A stretch of 64,000 bases of DNA, from positions 1,178,001 to 1,242,000 of the forward strand of contig CAVZMF010000002.1 of assembly GCA_963776375.1 (NCBI GenBank), read 5' to 3'. The notes beneath the pieces are model-generated. The model was not told where the DNA came from and ran no database searches. It saw only the letters and a list, made by a program, of their open reading frames with translations. The position numbers were made by a program, and so were the translations under genes. Below, piece after piece: positions 1-8,839 of the stretch (the stretch's first letter is position 1; each line of letters opens with the position of its first letter). This DNA is from PALSA-612 sp963776375. Its GTDB lineage: Bacteria; Actinomycetota; Thermoleophilia; Gaiellales; Gaiellaceae.

Positions 1-258
1 GGGATCATCCGCAGCCTCGATCCGAAGCTCCTCCCCGGCGCCTCGCCGCTCAACCGGCGCGGGCTCTGGCTCTACCTGCCCGAGATCCGCACGCTCGCGT
101 CCAGGGTCGGCGACTTCGATCGCCCCGTCTCGCGGCGCGGCCTCCAGCTCGTCCACAACCTGCTGACCGACGGCGGCAGCCCGCTCTACGACAGGGACCG
201 GATCGACGAGATCCCGGAGACCGTCAAGCACATCCTCTTCGCGCTGGAGGCCCACTGA
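1..258 (+). CDS. C-terminal end of an unknown protein (partial)
   Basis: The window begins inside a reading frame that stays open from base 1 to a TGA at 256-258, giving the last 85 residues of a protein that ends in LFALEAH. Codon use is high-GC and typical of the neighbouring genes, so I take it as real coding. I see no membrane segment, no cysteine cluster and no family motif that I recognise. The stop overlaps the ATG of the next small frame (TGATG), which suggests co-transcription with the kdp genes that follow. Function unknown. Confidence 0.6.
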   Translation, partial: GIIRSLDPKLLPGASPLNRRGLWLYLPEIRTLASRVGDFDRPVSRRGLQLVHNLLTDGGSPLYDRDRIDEIPETVKHILFALEAH

Positions 259-503
259 TGTGGGACCTGGGCGCGATTCTGATCGTCCTCGGCTGCTTCG
301 CGGTCATCTTCGGCCTCCTCTACACGCTGGACGGGTCTAGGAGCCGTGACGGCAGGCGACGCATTCGGGCTGGCGATCTCGCTCCTGATCCTGATCTACC
401 TCGTCTACGCGCTCTTCCGCGGGGAGAAGCTGTAGTGACCGTAGGCTCGACGGAGGTCACCAATGAGCGGAAGTGCCGGCCTTGCCGGCACTGGAGCGGG
501 TAG
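258..503 (+). CDS. Small membrane ORF upstream of kdpF
   Basis: An ATG at 258 overlaps the previous stop (TGATG). The first 25 residues form one hydrophobic segment (LGAILIVLGCFAVIFGLLY), as in the short single-span proteins often found just upstream of kdpF in actinobacteria. After about residue 28 the frame turns arginine-rich and runs across kdpF in another frame to a TAG at 501-503. That tail is probably not real. A one-base frame change would end the protein at the TAG at 338-340, giving about 27 residues. I trust the N-terminal part only. Confidence 0.45.
   Translation: MWDLGAILIVLGCFAVIFGLLYTLDGSRSRDGRRRIRAGDLAPDPDLPRLRALPRGEAVVTVGSTEVTNERKCRPCRHWSG
346..435 (+). CDS. kdpF: KdpF, small subunit of potassium-transporting ATPase
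   Basis: A 29-residue single-span membrane peptide starts with GTG at 346 and stops with TAG at 433-435. It has a short polar N-terminus, then a hydrophobic helix (LAISLLILIYLVYALFRG) and ends in the basic GEKL tail typical of KdpF. In the family it stabilises the KdpABC complex in the membrane. Its position immediately before kdpA supports the call. It lies in a different frame inside the longer small ORF that starts at 258. Confidence 0.85.
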   Translation: MTAGDAFGLAISLLILIYLVYALFRGEKL

Positions 504-2201
504 TGGGCGGCCAGGGCATCGGGCAGGTCCTCGTCTACGTCGTCGTCCTGCTCGCTCTTGCGTACCCGCTCGGCCTGTACATGGCGCGGGTGTTCGCGAG
601 CCTGAAGGCGCCGCGCGTCCTCTCGGCGATCGAGGGCGGCTTCTACAAGCTCGTCCGCACCGATCCGACCCGGGAGCAGGACTGGAAGAGCTACGGGCTC
701 ACGGTCGTCGTCTTCAGCATCGTCTTCTCGGGCCTCTTGTTCGCGCTCCAGCGGCTGCAGGGGCACCTGTTCCTGAACCCGGACAACCTGCCTGCGGTCA
801 AGCCGCCGATCGCGCTGAACACGACCGCGAGCTTCGTCACGAACACGAACTGGCAGTACTACGGCGGCGAGTACACCATGTCGTACCTGACGCAGATGGC
901 CGGGCTCGCCGTGCAGCAGTTCGTCTCGGCGGCGGTCGGCATCGCGGTCCTCGTCGCAGTCGTCCGCGGGATCGCGCGGCGCTCCTCGAAGGAGCTCGGG
1001 AACTTCTGGGTCGACATCTACCGGTCGTGCGTCTACGTGCTGCTGCCGCTGGCGGCGATCCTCTCGCGTGATCCTGATCTCGCAGGGCGTGCCGCAGACG
1101 TTCGACGCGCACGCGACGGCGCGGACGGTCGAGGGCGCCGTGCAGACGATCGCGCGCGGGCCGGTCGCATCCATGATCGGCATCAAGCAGCTCGGCACGA
1201 ACGGCGGCGGGTTCTACAACTCGAACTCCGCCGTGCCGTTCGAGAACCCGAACGGGATCACGAACTTCCTCACGGTGATCGCGATCCTGCTGATCCCGGC
1301 GGCGCAGGTGATCATGTTCGGGAAGATGGTGCTCGCGCGCCGCCACGCGCTGATGGTGCTGGCGGCGATGGTCATCGTCTTCTTCATCGGCGTGGGCGTC
1401 AACTACCCGGCCGAGCAGCACGGCTCCCAGGTGCTTCGCGCCTCCGGCGTCAACCTCGCGCAGGGCAACGGGCAGTCCGGCGGGAACATGAGCGACAAGG
1501 AGGTCCGTTTCGGCATCGCCAACTCGGCCATCTGGACGACGGCGACCTCGGACGCTTCGAACGGCTCGGTCAACGGCGGCTTCGACGCACAGACGCCGGC
1601 CGGCGGGGCCGTCCCGCTCATCAATCTGTTCCTCGGCGAGGTGATCTTCGGCGGGGTCGGCTCCGGCCTGTACGGGATGTTCTTCTACATCGTCATCGCC
1701 GTCTTCGTGGCCGGGCTGATGGTCGGCCGCACGCCTGAATGGCTAGGCAAGAAGATCGAGGCGAGAGAGATCAAATACGCCGCGCTCGGCGCGCTCTTCG
1801 TCCCGACGATGGTCCTGACCATGGCTGCCGTCGCGATCGTGACCAAGGAAGGGCTGGCGTCGATCTACAACTCGGGCGTCCACGGCTTCACCGAGACGCT
1901 GTACGCGTACGACTCGCAGTCGAACAACAACGGCAGCGCCTTCGCCGGCTACGGGGGGACGGATTTCGCAGCCACGTTCGGCACCGTCGCTCTCTTCCTG
2001 GGCCGCTTCGTGCCCATGATGGCGGCGCTCGCGCTCGCCGGCTCGCTGGCGCGGAAGAAGATCACCCCTGCCTCGGCCGGGACGTTCCGTACCGACGGGC
2101 CCACCTTCGTCGTCCTCCTCATCGGGGTGATCGCGCTCACCGCCGGCCTGATGATCTTCCCGGCGCTGACGCTGGGGCCGATCGTGGAAGGCCTGATGTG
2201 A
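473..2201 (+). CDS. kdpA: KdpA, potassium-binding subunit (interrupted by a frameshift)
   Basis: KdpA is the potassium channel-like subunit of the Kdp P-type ATPase. Restored it would be about 575 residues, near the usual 560. All four selectivity-filter repeats are visible: TNTNWQYYGG, GTNGGGFYNSNSA, GSGLYGMFF and SNNNGSAFAGY. The N-terminal part reads in one frame to LPLAAILS near 1064 and continues as VILISQGVPQ one frame later. One extra base in CTCTCGCGTG (about 1065-1067) explains this. The start is uncertain. GTG 473 and GTG 503 are in frame, while the best Shine-Dalgarno (GGAGG, 452-456) serves an ATG at 463 in another frame, so a second indel near the start is possible. The stop overlaps the kdpC GTG. 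Confidence 0.85.
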
Positions 2202-2795
2202 AGATCCTGCACGAGCTCAAGTCGTCCGTGATCGCGGTCGTCGTCTTCACTGTCGTGCTCGGGCTCGGCTACCCGGCGCTCATGACCGGCATCGGGCAGC
2301 TCTTCTTCGAGCACGAGGCGAACGGCAGCCTGATCGAGAAGAACGGCCAGGTCGTCGGCTCCGAACTGGCCGCGCAGGGGTTCACGAAGACGCAGTACTT
2401 CCACGAGCGCCCCTCGGCGACGACGCCGGAGTACAACGCGGGCGCGACGACGTTCGCGAACCTCGGCCCGACGAACCCCGACCTGGCCAAGGCGATCAAG
2501 GAGCGCGTCGCCGCGATCCTGAAGCTCGAGGGGCCGTACAACCCGGGGCTGACCGTCCACGACATCCCGGTCGACGCGGTCACCACTTCCGGCTCGGGCA
2601 TCGACCCCGACATCTCGCCGGCCAACGCGCAACTCCAGTCACGCCGGGTCGCCGCCGTACGGCACATGAGCCCTCGACCAGGTGAAGCAGCTGATCTCCG
2701 ACAACACGGACGACCGCTCGCTCGGCTTCTTCGGCGAGCCCGGCGTCAACGTCCTGAAGCTCAACCTCGCTCTCGACAAGGCGCAGGGGAAGTAG
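2198..2795 (+). CDS. kdpC: KdpC, potassium-transporting ATPase subunit C (frameshifted)
   Basis: GTG at 2198 overlaps the kdpA stop (GTGA). The protein has one N-terminal membrane span (SSVIAVVVFTVVLGLGYPAL), then the family motifs FHERPSAT, YNAGATTFANLGPTNP and SGSGIDPDISPANAQ. After HMS near 2671 the published frame loses similarity. One base further on it resumes as LDQVKQLISDNTDDRSLGF and ends at the TAG at 2793-2795, so one C too many in GAGCCCTCG (2671-2673) is likely. Restored length is 198 residues, close to the usual 190-200. KdpC is the periplasmic-side helper of KdpA and KdpB. Here it precedes kdpB, an unusual order. Confidence 0.88.
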
Positions 2796-2797
2796 TC

Positions 2798-4858
2798 GTG
2801 GCCCGCCGCCAGACGAACATCTTCGACCGCGAGATCGTCAAGCAGGCGATCAAGGACTCGTTCCCGAAGCTCGACCCGCGGAGCCAGATCAAGAACCCGG
2901 TGATGTTCATCGTCGAGATCGGCAGCGTGATCACGACGATCATCTTCTTCCTCGACATCGCGCGGGGGCACACGTTCCAGCTCTGGTTCGTCGCCTCGAT
3001 CGCGGTCTGGCTCTGGCTGACCGTGCTGTTCGCGAACTTCGCCGAGGCGATAGCCGAGGGTCGCGGCAAGGCGCAGGCGAACGCCCTGCGCGCGACGCGC
3101 ACGACGACGGTCGCGCGGCGGCGGACCGAGAGCGGAGGCGTCGAGGACGTGCCGGCGCCCGAGCTGCAGCGGGGCGACATCGTCGTCGTCGTCGCCGGAG
3201 AGGTCATCCCTGCCGACGGCGAGATCATCGAGGGCGTCGGCTCCGTGGACGAGTCGGCGATCACGGGCGAGTCGGCGCCGGTGATCCGCGAGGCGGGGGG
3301 CGACCGCTCCGCCGTCACGGGTGGGACGAGGCTGCTCTCCGACCAGCTCGTGATCGAGGTGACGCAGGAGCCGGGCAAGTCGTTCCTGGACCGGATGATC
3401 GCGCTCGTCGAGGGCGCCGAGCGGCGGAAGACGCCGAACGAGATCGCGCTCAACATCCTGCTCGCGGGCCTCACGATCACCTTCCTCGCCGCCGTCGCGA
3501 CGCTGCAGCCGTACGCCATCTACGCGGGCTCGCCGCAGTCGATGACCGTCCTGATCGCACTGCTCGTCGCGCTGATCCCGACCACGATCGGCGCGCTGCT
3601 GTCCGCGATCGGCATCGCCGGCATGGACAGGCTCGTCCAGCGGAACGTGCTCGCGATGTCGGGCCGGGCGGTCGAGGCGGCCGGCGACGTGGACGTGCTG
3701 CTGCTCGACAAGACCGGCACGATCACGCTCGGCAACCGTCAGGCGTCCGAGCTCGTGCCCGTCGACGGCGTCGGCGACGTCGAGCTGGCCGAGGTGGCTC
3801 AGCTCGCGTCGCTCGCGGACGAGACGCCCGAGGGCCGCTCGATCGTCGTGCTGGCGAAGGAGCGCTACGGGCTGCGCGGCCGCGAGCTGTCCGAGCACGA
3901 CGCGACCTTCATCCCGTTCTCGGCGACCACGCGGATGAGCGGCGTCGACATGGACGGAAAGCACTACCGAAAGGGTGCCGCCGACGCGGTCAAGCGCTTT
4001 GTCGAGGAACAGGGCGGTCGCCCCCCCGCCCGCCTCGACGAAGAGGTCGACAAGATCGCGCGCGCCGGCGGCACGCCGCTGGTCGTGGCGCAGGACAACT
4101 TCATCCTCGGCGTCATCCACCTCAAGGACATCGTCAAGGGGGGCATGAACGAGCGCTTCGACGAGCTGCGCAAGATGGGCATCACCACGGTGATGATCAC
4201 GGGCGACAACCGGGTCACCGCGGCCGTGATCGCCCAGGAGGCGGGCGTCGACGACTTCCTCGCCGAGGCCACGCCGGAGGCCAAGCTCGCGCTGATCAGG
4301 GACGAGCAGGGCAAGGGGCGGATGGTGGCGATGACCGGCGACGGGACGAACGACGCGCCCGCGCTGGCGCAGGCCGACGTCGGCGTGGCCATGAACACCG
4401 GCACGTCCGCCGCGAAGGAGGCCGGCAACATGGTCGACCTCGACTCGAACCCGACGAAGCTGATCGAGATCGTCGAGGTCGCGAAGCAGCAGCTGATTAC
4501 CCGCGGCGCGCTGACCACGTTCTCGATCGCGAACGACGTCGCCAAGTACTTCGCGATCCTGCCGGCGATGTTCGCGTTCACGTACTCGACGGGCCCGGGC
4601 GTGCGCGGGCCGCTGGACGCGCTGAACATCATGCACCTGGGCACGCCGAAGAGCGCGATCCTCTCGGCCGTCATCTTCAACGCGCTGATCATCCCCGCGC
4701 TCGTCCCGCTCGCGCTCAAGGGCGTGAAGTACCGCGCCATCGGCGCCACGGCCCTCCTGCGCCGGAACCTGCTCATCTACGGGCTCGGCGGCGTGATCCT
4801 GCCGTTCGTCGGCATCAAGCTGATCGACCTGCTCGTGCACAACCTCTTCGGCGCCTAG
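2798..4858 (+). CDS. kdpB: KdpB, ATP-hydrolysing subunit of potassium-transporting ATPase
   Basis: This is a 686-residue P-type ATPase, the normal KdpB length. Landmarks in order are the N-terminal NIFDREIVKQAIKDSF, the TGES actuator motif (ITGESAPV), the phosphorylated aspartate at about residue 304 in LLLDKTGT, the hinge GDGTNDAPALAQADVG and C-terminal membrane helices. It drives uptake of potassium by KdpA at low external potassium. GTG 2798 is two bases past the restored kdpC stop, so the two genes are coupled. Because of the kdpC frameshift, the raw sequence shows a false KdpC-KdpB fusion frame. The gene itself looks intact. Confidence 0.97.
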   Translation: MARRQTNIFDREIVKQAIKDSFPKLDPRSQIKNPVMFIVEIGSVITTIIFFLDIARGHTFQLWFVASIAVWLWLTVLFANFAEAIAEGRGKAQANALRATRTTTVARRRTESGGVEDVPAPELQRGDIVVVVAGEVIPADGEIIEGVGSVDESAITGESAPVIREAGGDRSAVTGGTRLLSDQLVIEVTQEPGKSFLDRMIALVEGAERRKTPNEIALNILLAGLTITFLAAVATLQPYAIYAGSPQSMTVLIALLVALIPTTIGALLSAIGIAGMDRLVQRNVLAMSGRAVEAAGDVDVLLLDKTGTITLGNRQASELVPVDGVGDVELAEVAQLASLADETPEGRSIVVLAKERYGLRGRELSEHDATFIPFSATTRMSGVDMDGKHYRKGAADAVKRFVEEQGGRPPARLDEEVDKIARAGGTPLVVAQDNFILGVIHLKDIVKGGMNERFDELRKMGITTVMITGDNRVTAAVIAQEAGVDDFLAEATPEAKLALIRDEQGKGRMVAMTGDGTNDAPALAQADVGVAMNTGTSAAKEAGNMVDLDSNPTKLIEIVEVAKQQLITRGALTTFSIANDVAKYFAILPAMFAFTYSTGPGVRGPLDALNIMHLGTPKSAILSAVIFNALIIPALVPLALKGVKYRAIGATALLRRNLLIYGLGGVILPFVGIKLIDLLVHNLFGA

Positions 4859-5356
4859 CGGAGCTCGCTGATGCCCGCGGACCTGCGGAAGCTGTTCGGA
4901 GGCCAGGCGGAAGCCGGTGGACGGGATCGACCGCAGAAACCGTGCGATCACAGATCGCGGTTCGTCCGGACGGCCGCGACGGTCGTTTCGCCCGCCGCAC
5001 GTCGCTGCGCGCGACGCTCCTGGCGTCTCGATTGCCGAGCGCGGTCCCGCTCGTCGCTCTGGGAGAGCGGGATCGATCCGGCCGCATGCGGCGATCGTGA
5101 GCGGCGGCGTGCTGGCGGTCATGGCCGGAGGGCACGTCGGCTACGCTGCGCTTCGATCTCTGGCGCTTGCCGGCAGCCTCGGAGACCGGCTGCTCCTGAG
5201 CGCTCATCCAGCGGAGGCTGGGTGCACGTCGCCGCTCGCGGACTGGCGCGCGGCGGAGCTCACCGTCGGAGCGCGACACGCGCGAAATCTCGCGGAGCTG
5301 GGTGGACGAGGGTGATACGGCGAGACCGATCTGCGGCTGCGCGCGGTGATTGTGAC
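4859..5356 (+). other. 498-base stretch without a convincing gene between kdpB and the KdpD-like gene
   Basis: Several frames are open here because of the high GC, but their translations are arginine-, serine- and alanine-rich without family motifs. The frame of the downstream gene is open back to 4871, yet residues before about 5357 do not resemble KdpD. Short inverted repeats occur (GCGATCACAGATCGC at about 4943-4957). I could not recognise the conserved core of the cyclic-di-AMP riboswitch (ydaO) that sits near potassium genes in some actinobacteria. The stretch is long for this gene-dense window and may hold a promoter or leader for the downstream pair. Confidence 0.5.
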
Positions 5357-6445
5357 GTGCGCGGTCACTATCGGATCCTCCTCGGGATGGCGCCCGGGGT
5401 GGGCAAGACGTACCGGATGCTGCAGGAGGGGCGGCAGGCGAAGGCCGAGGGGCGAGACGTGGTGATCGGCTACCTGGAACCGCACGACCGGCCGGAGACG
5501 GCGGCGCTCGCCGAGGGTCTGGAGACGGTGCCGCGCCTCCAGGCCTCGCACGGGGCGCTCGAGCTCGAGGAGATGGACACCGATGCGGTGATCCACCGCG
5601 CGCCGGAGCTGGCGCTCGTCGACGAGCTCGCGCACACGGACGCGCCGGGCCTCCGGCACGAGAAGCGCTACCAGGACATCGAGGACGTGCTCGCCGTGGG
5701 CATCGACGTCATCTCGACGGTCAATATCCAGCACCTCGAGAGCCTGAACGACTCGATCTTCGAGATTACCGGGGTGCGCGTCCGCGAGACGTTCCCCGAC
5801 CGGATCCTCGACGGGGCCGACGAGGTCGTGCTCGTCGACCTCAGCCCGGAGGCGCTGCAGGAGCGGCTGCGCGCGGGCAAGGTGTACAAGCGCGAGCGCG
5901 CCCAGATCGCGCTCGACAATTTCTTCCGCATCGAGAACCTGGGTGCGCTGCGCGAGCTCGCGCTGCGCGAGCTGGCCGAGGACGTCGAGCACCGCCGGAA
6001 GCCGATCCTGCTCGATCCCCTCAGCCAGCAGGCCGTCGGCGAGCGCGTGCTGGCGCTGGTCGAGCCGCAGCCGAAGTCACAACGGATCATCCGCCGCGCC
6101 TGGCGCTCCGCGCAGCGGCTGGGCGCGGAGATCGACGCGCTCTGGGTCCGGCGGCCGGGGCAGGAGCCCACGGAGGAGGAGGCGACGCAGCTCGCGGCTC
6201 TAAAGCGCCTTTCGTCGATCCTCGGCGTGCACTTCCTCGAGGTCGACGGCGACGACCTGGTCGCGACGGTGAAGCGCGTCGCGGACGACCGCGGCTCGAC
6301 GTACATCATCGTGGGCACGCCCGACGAGCGCCGGCGCGTCGAGATCCTCCGCGGCTCGCTGCTCTCGCGGATGGTGCGCGAGCTGCCGGGAATCGACATC
6401 CGCGTCGTCACCGATCGCGCGCTCAGGGAGGCGCCGTCCGAATGA
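5357..6445 (+). CDS. KdpD-like sensor protein without histidine kinase
   Basis: The 362-residue product matches only the N-terminal half of KdpD. Residues about 5-215 are the KdpD domain, with Walker A GMAPGVGKT (residues 10-18) and a Walker B-like LALVDELAHTDAPG. Residues about 230-355 form a universal-stress-protein fold. The four membrane spans, histidine-kinase core and phospho-acceptor histidine of full KdpD are absent, and no KdpE regulator follows. GTG 5357 is chosen because similarity begins there (HYRILLG). An in-frame GTG at 5312 is also possible. The stop overlaps the next ATG (ATGA). In the family this part senses cytoplasmic conditions and binds ATP or cyclic-di-AMP. Acting alone, it may tune Kdp or another kinase, which is inference. 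Confidence 0.85.
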   Translation: MRGHYRILLGMAPGVGKTYRMLQEGRQAKAEGRDVVIGYLEPHDRPETAALAEGLETVPRLQASHGALELEEMDTDAVIHRAPELALVDELAHTDAPGLRHEKRYQDIEDVLAVGIDVISTVNIQHLESLNDSIFEITGVRVRETFPDRILDGADEVVLVDLSPEALQERLRAGKVYKRERAQIALDNFFRIENLGALRELALRELAEDVEHRRKPILLDPLSQQAVGERVLALVEPQPKSQRIIRRAWRSAQRLGAEIDALWVRRPGQEPTEEEATQLAALKRLSSILGVHFLEVDGDDLVATVKRVADDRGSTYIIVGTPDERRRVEILRGSLLSRMVRELPGIDIRVVTDRALREAPSE

Positions 6446-6921
6446 TCCTGCCGTTCCGGCGCCGGAAGCCTCGCCCGGGATCGAAGCGCGTGCTCGTCCC
6501 GTTCACGCGCGGGCGGCTCGACCCGGACGTCCTCGCCGCGGCGATCCGCATCGGGCGCGCGGAGGAGGCGACGCTCGTCCCGGCCTACCTGATCGTCACG
6601 CCGCTGGAGTTCCCGCTCGACGCTCCGATGAGCCAGCAGGTGGCTGCGGCCGTACCGTTGCTCGAGGCGGTCGAGCATGCCTCGCTCAAGGCCGGCGTCC
6701 CCGTCGACGCCCGGATCGAGAGCGGGCGGACGCCGATCCACGCGCTGCAGCGGCTGTGGGCGGTCGAGCGGTTCGACCGGATCGTCGTGCCGGCGCCGCC
6801 CGGCGGCGAGCCCGGCTTCACCCCGAAAGACCTTCTCTGGATCCTCACGAACGCGCCGAGCGAGACCGTGATCCTGCGGCCCGACCCATCGGCGAGGCCG
6901 GACCTGAGACTCGCGTCCTGA
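6442..6921 (+). CDS. Universal stress protein family protein
   Basis: This 159-residue protein has a UspA-like alpha/beta fold: an N-terminal strand KRVLVPFTRG, a central SGRTPIHALQRL segment and a C-terminal FDRIVVPAPPGG followed by SETVILRPD. The nucleotide-binding glycine pattern of ATP-binding Usp proteins (GxxGxxxxG-S/T) is not clear, so ATP binding is doubtful. It begins with ATG 6442 overlapping the stop of the KdpD-like gene, which implies translational coupling and a shared role in the potassium or osmotic response. It converges with the next gene with only three bases between them. Confidence 0.75.
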   Translation: MILPFRRRKPRPGSKRVLVPFTRGRLDPDVLAAAIRIGRAEEATLVPAYLIVTPLEFPLDAPMSQQVAAAVPLLEAVEHASLKAGVPVDARIESGRTPIHALQRLWAVERFDRIVVPAPPGGEPGFTPKDLLWILTNAPSETVILRPDPSARPDLRLAS

Positions 6922-6924
6922 GCG

Positions 6925-8151
6925 TTACGCGGTCCGCCGCTCGCGCTCGCGCTGCTCGGCGGCGCGCTCCTCGGCCTCGCGGCGGCGGATGCGCGGGTTG
7001 GCGAGCTTGACGATCTCGAGCGTGTAGACGACGTAGATCGACGTCCCCAGCGCCAGCACGCCGAGCAGGGCGGCCGCGATCGTCGACCCCGTGTGCCAGC
7101 GGCCGTGCTCGTGGAAGGGGATGAAGCGCGTGCCGAGGGCGGCGGCAGCGAGCGTGGCGCACCAGAGCCAGATCGTCACCGTCGCGCGGCGGACGGAGAA
7201 GCCGATGTCCAGGAAGCGGTAGTGAAGGTGCTCGCGGTCGGCCCCCGTGATCGGCCGACGGTACTTGAGCCGCTTTGCGATCACGAAGCCGGTGTCGAGG
7301 ATGGGCACGGCGAGCACGATCAGGGGCAGGGCGAGGGCGACGGTCGCGGCCGTCTTCAAGAGGCCGCCGACGGCCACGGTCGCGAGGACGAAGCCGAGCA
7401 GGTTCGAACCCGAGTCCCCCATGAAGATCCGCGCCGGATAGAAGTTGTGCCGCAGGAAGCCGACGCACGCGCCGAGGACGATCGCGGACATGATCGCCGC
7501 GTTCGTCTGCTGCAGCGACAGGGCGATGACGCTGAACGTTCCGCCCGCGATCGCGCACACCCCGGCGGCGAGCCCGTCCAGCCCGTCGAGGAAGTTGACC
7601 ATGTTCATGATCGCGACGATCCAGACGACGGTCAGCGGCTTGCCGACCCAGCCGGGGATGCTGTGCACCCCGACGAGCGGCAGCGTGAAGTGGTCGATCC
7701 AGATCCCGAAGCCGACCGGGATCGCGGCCGCCGCGACCTGCCCCACGAGCTTCTCCCACGGGCGCAGGCCGCGGAAGTCGTCGATCGCGCCGACGGTGGT
7801 CGCGACCGCCGCGCCCAGCAGGATCCCGCGCGCCTCGCTGTTCAGCTTCAGGAAGGCGAGCGCGGGCACGATCACGCCGAGGAAGAGCGCGAGGCCGCCG
7901 AGGCGCGGGATCGGGCGCGTGTGCAGCCGCCGCCCGCCCGGCCGGTCGACGACGCCGAGCAGGCGGGCCATCCCCCCGACTGCCGGCGTCAGCAGGACGA
8001 CGATGACGAGCGCGAGGAGCGCGCCCCAGATCACCTCGGGGTGATCGGTGAGCTCGTCCCAGAAGGTCGGATGAGCAGGCAGGGCGGCGAGTAGGCTCAA
8101 CACGGGCACGATAGCGAGGCATCTGGAGGGCTTCGACCGCCTCCCCCGCAC
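6925..8151 (-). CDS. MraY/WecA-type undecaprenyl-phosphate sugar-1-phosphate transferase
   Basis: The product is a 408-residue multi-span membrane enzyme of the glycosyl-transferase-4 (WecA/TagO/MraY) family. It transfers a sugar phosphate, usually GlcNAc-1-phosphate, from a UDP-sugar to undecaprenyl phosphate on the inner face of the membrane. Family motifs in order are RLHTRPIPRLGGLAL, AIDDFRGLRPWEKL, NMVNFLDGLDGLAAG, FMGDSGSNLLGF and the HLHYRFLDIG loop. The C-terminal 30 residues are charged and coiled-coil-like. GTG 8151 is used as start, and a GTG 40 bases further in would also fit. No other envelope-polysaccharide gene is adjacent; the flippase at 34877 is far away. WecA or TagO cannot be distinguished from MraY-like paralogues here. 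Confidence 0.85.
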   Translation of the reverse strand: MRGRRSKPSRCLAIVPVLSLLAALPAHPTFWDELTDHPEVIWGALLALVIVVLLTPAVGGMARLLGVVDRPGGRRLHTRPIPRLGGLALFLGVIVPALAFLKLNSEARGILLGAAVATTVGAIDDFRGLRPWEKLVGQVAAAAIPVGFGIWIDHFTLPLVGVHSIPGWVGKPLTVVWIVAIMNMVNFLDGLDGLAAGVCAIAGGTFSVIALSLQQTNAAIMSAIVLGACVGFLRHNFYPARIFMGDSGSNLLGFVLATVAVGGLLKTAATVALALPLIVLAVPILDTGFVIAKRLKYRRPITGADREHLHYRFLDIGFSVRRATVTIWLWCATLAAAALGTRFIPFHEHGRWHTGSTIAAALLGVLALGTSIYVVYTLEIVKLANPRIRRREAEERAAEQRERERRTA

Positions 8152-8189
8152 GGTCGGGCGACCGGAAGTGATAGAAGCCTCGCGACGCG

Positions 8190-8816
8190 ATGCGACTCAA
8201 GTTCAGGCTCACACCGCAGAACCGGGAGTTCTTCACGCTCTTGGCCGACGCGTCGACGAACGCGATCGACATCGCCCGGCTGCTCACCGAGCTGCTGGAC
8301 GGCTTTCCCGACACCGGCGTCGAGCTGATCAGGCGCATCAAGGACGCCGAGCACAAGGGCGACCAGCTCACCCGGTCGGTCGTCGACCTCCTCAACCGCA
8401 CCTTCGTGACACCGTTCGACCGCGACGACATCTACCGGCTGGCGAACGCCCTGGACGACATCTGCGACCACGTCGACGAAGCGGCAGACAACCTGGCGCT
8501 GCTCGGCGCCAAGGTCGTGCCCGAGGCGGCCAGGGCGCAGGCGAGCGTCATCCTGCGCTCCGCGGTCGAGCTCGCCGAGGCCGTGGCGCTCCTCGACGGG
8601 TTCAAGGACTCCAGCAAGCACCTGATCGAGCTCCGCGAGCTCGAGGACGAGGGCGACCGGCTCGTCCGCGACGCGGTCGCCGGCCTGTTCCGGTCCGGGC
8701 AGGACCCGATCTCGATCATCCGCTGGAAGGACATCTACGAGCAGCTCGAAGACGCCGTCGACGCCTGCGAGAACGCGGCCGACGTGCTCGAGGCGATCCT
8801 CGTCAAGAACCATTGA
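8190..8816 (+). CDS. DUF47 (PhoU-like) accessory protein of the Pit phosphate transporter
   Basis: The 208-residue all-helical protein resembles PhoU/DUF47 proteins: an N-terminal FFTLLADASTNAIDIA segment, the charged motif IKDAEHKGDQLTRSVVDLLNRTFVTPFDRDDI and a matching second half ending in IRWKDIYEQLEDAVDACENAADVLE. The repeated E-x3-D pattern (EHKGD, EDEGD) is the metal-binding signature of PhoU-type bundles. It sits 23 bases upstream of the PiT transporter gene, the standard pairing, and probably controls that transporter. It has no membrane segment and is likely cytoplasmic. Confidence 0.9.
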   Translation: MRLKFRLTPQNREFFTLLADASTNAIDIARLLTELLDGFPDTGVELIRRIKDAEHKGDQLTRSVVDLLNRTFVTPFDRDDIYRLANALDDICDHVDEAADNLALLGAKVVPEAARAQASVILRSAVELAEAVALLDGFKDSSKHLIELRELEDEGDRLVRDAVAGLFRSGQDPISIIRWKDIYEQLEDAVDACENAADVLEAILVKNH

Positions 8817-8839
8817 GCGACGGGCAGGGATAGGCGGCC

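Noticed and set aside
2198..4858. Continuous frame that would encode a KdpC-KdpB fusion
   Set aside because: The frame is open only because of an extra C near 2671. One base further on, the normal KdpC C-terminus and its TAG (2793-2795) are present just before the kdpB GTG.
2639..5122. 827-codon open frame on the minus strand opposite kdpB
   Set aside because: It is rich in Arg, Asp and Val-His runs typical of antisense frames of high-GC genes. kdpB on the plus strand has all family motifs.
4859..5356. Possible cyclic-di-AMP (ydaO) riboswitch near the kdp genes
   Set aside because: I could not find the conserved riboswitch core or its pseudoknot pairing. Only short local inverted repeats are visible.
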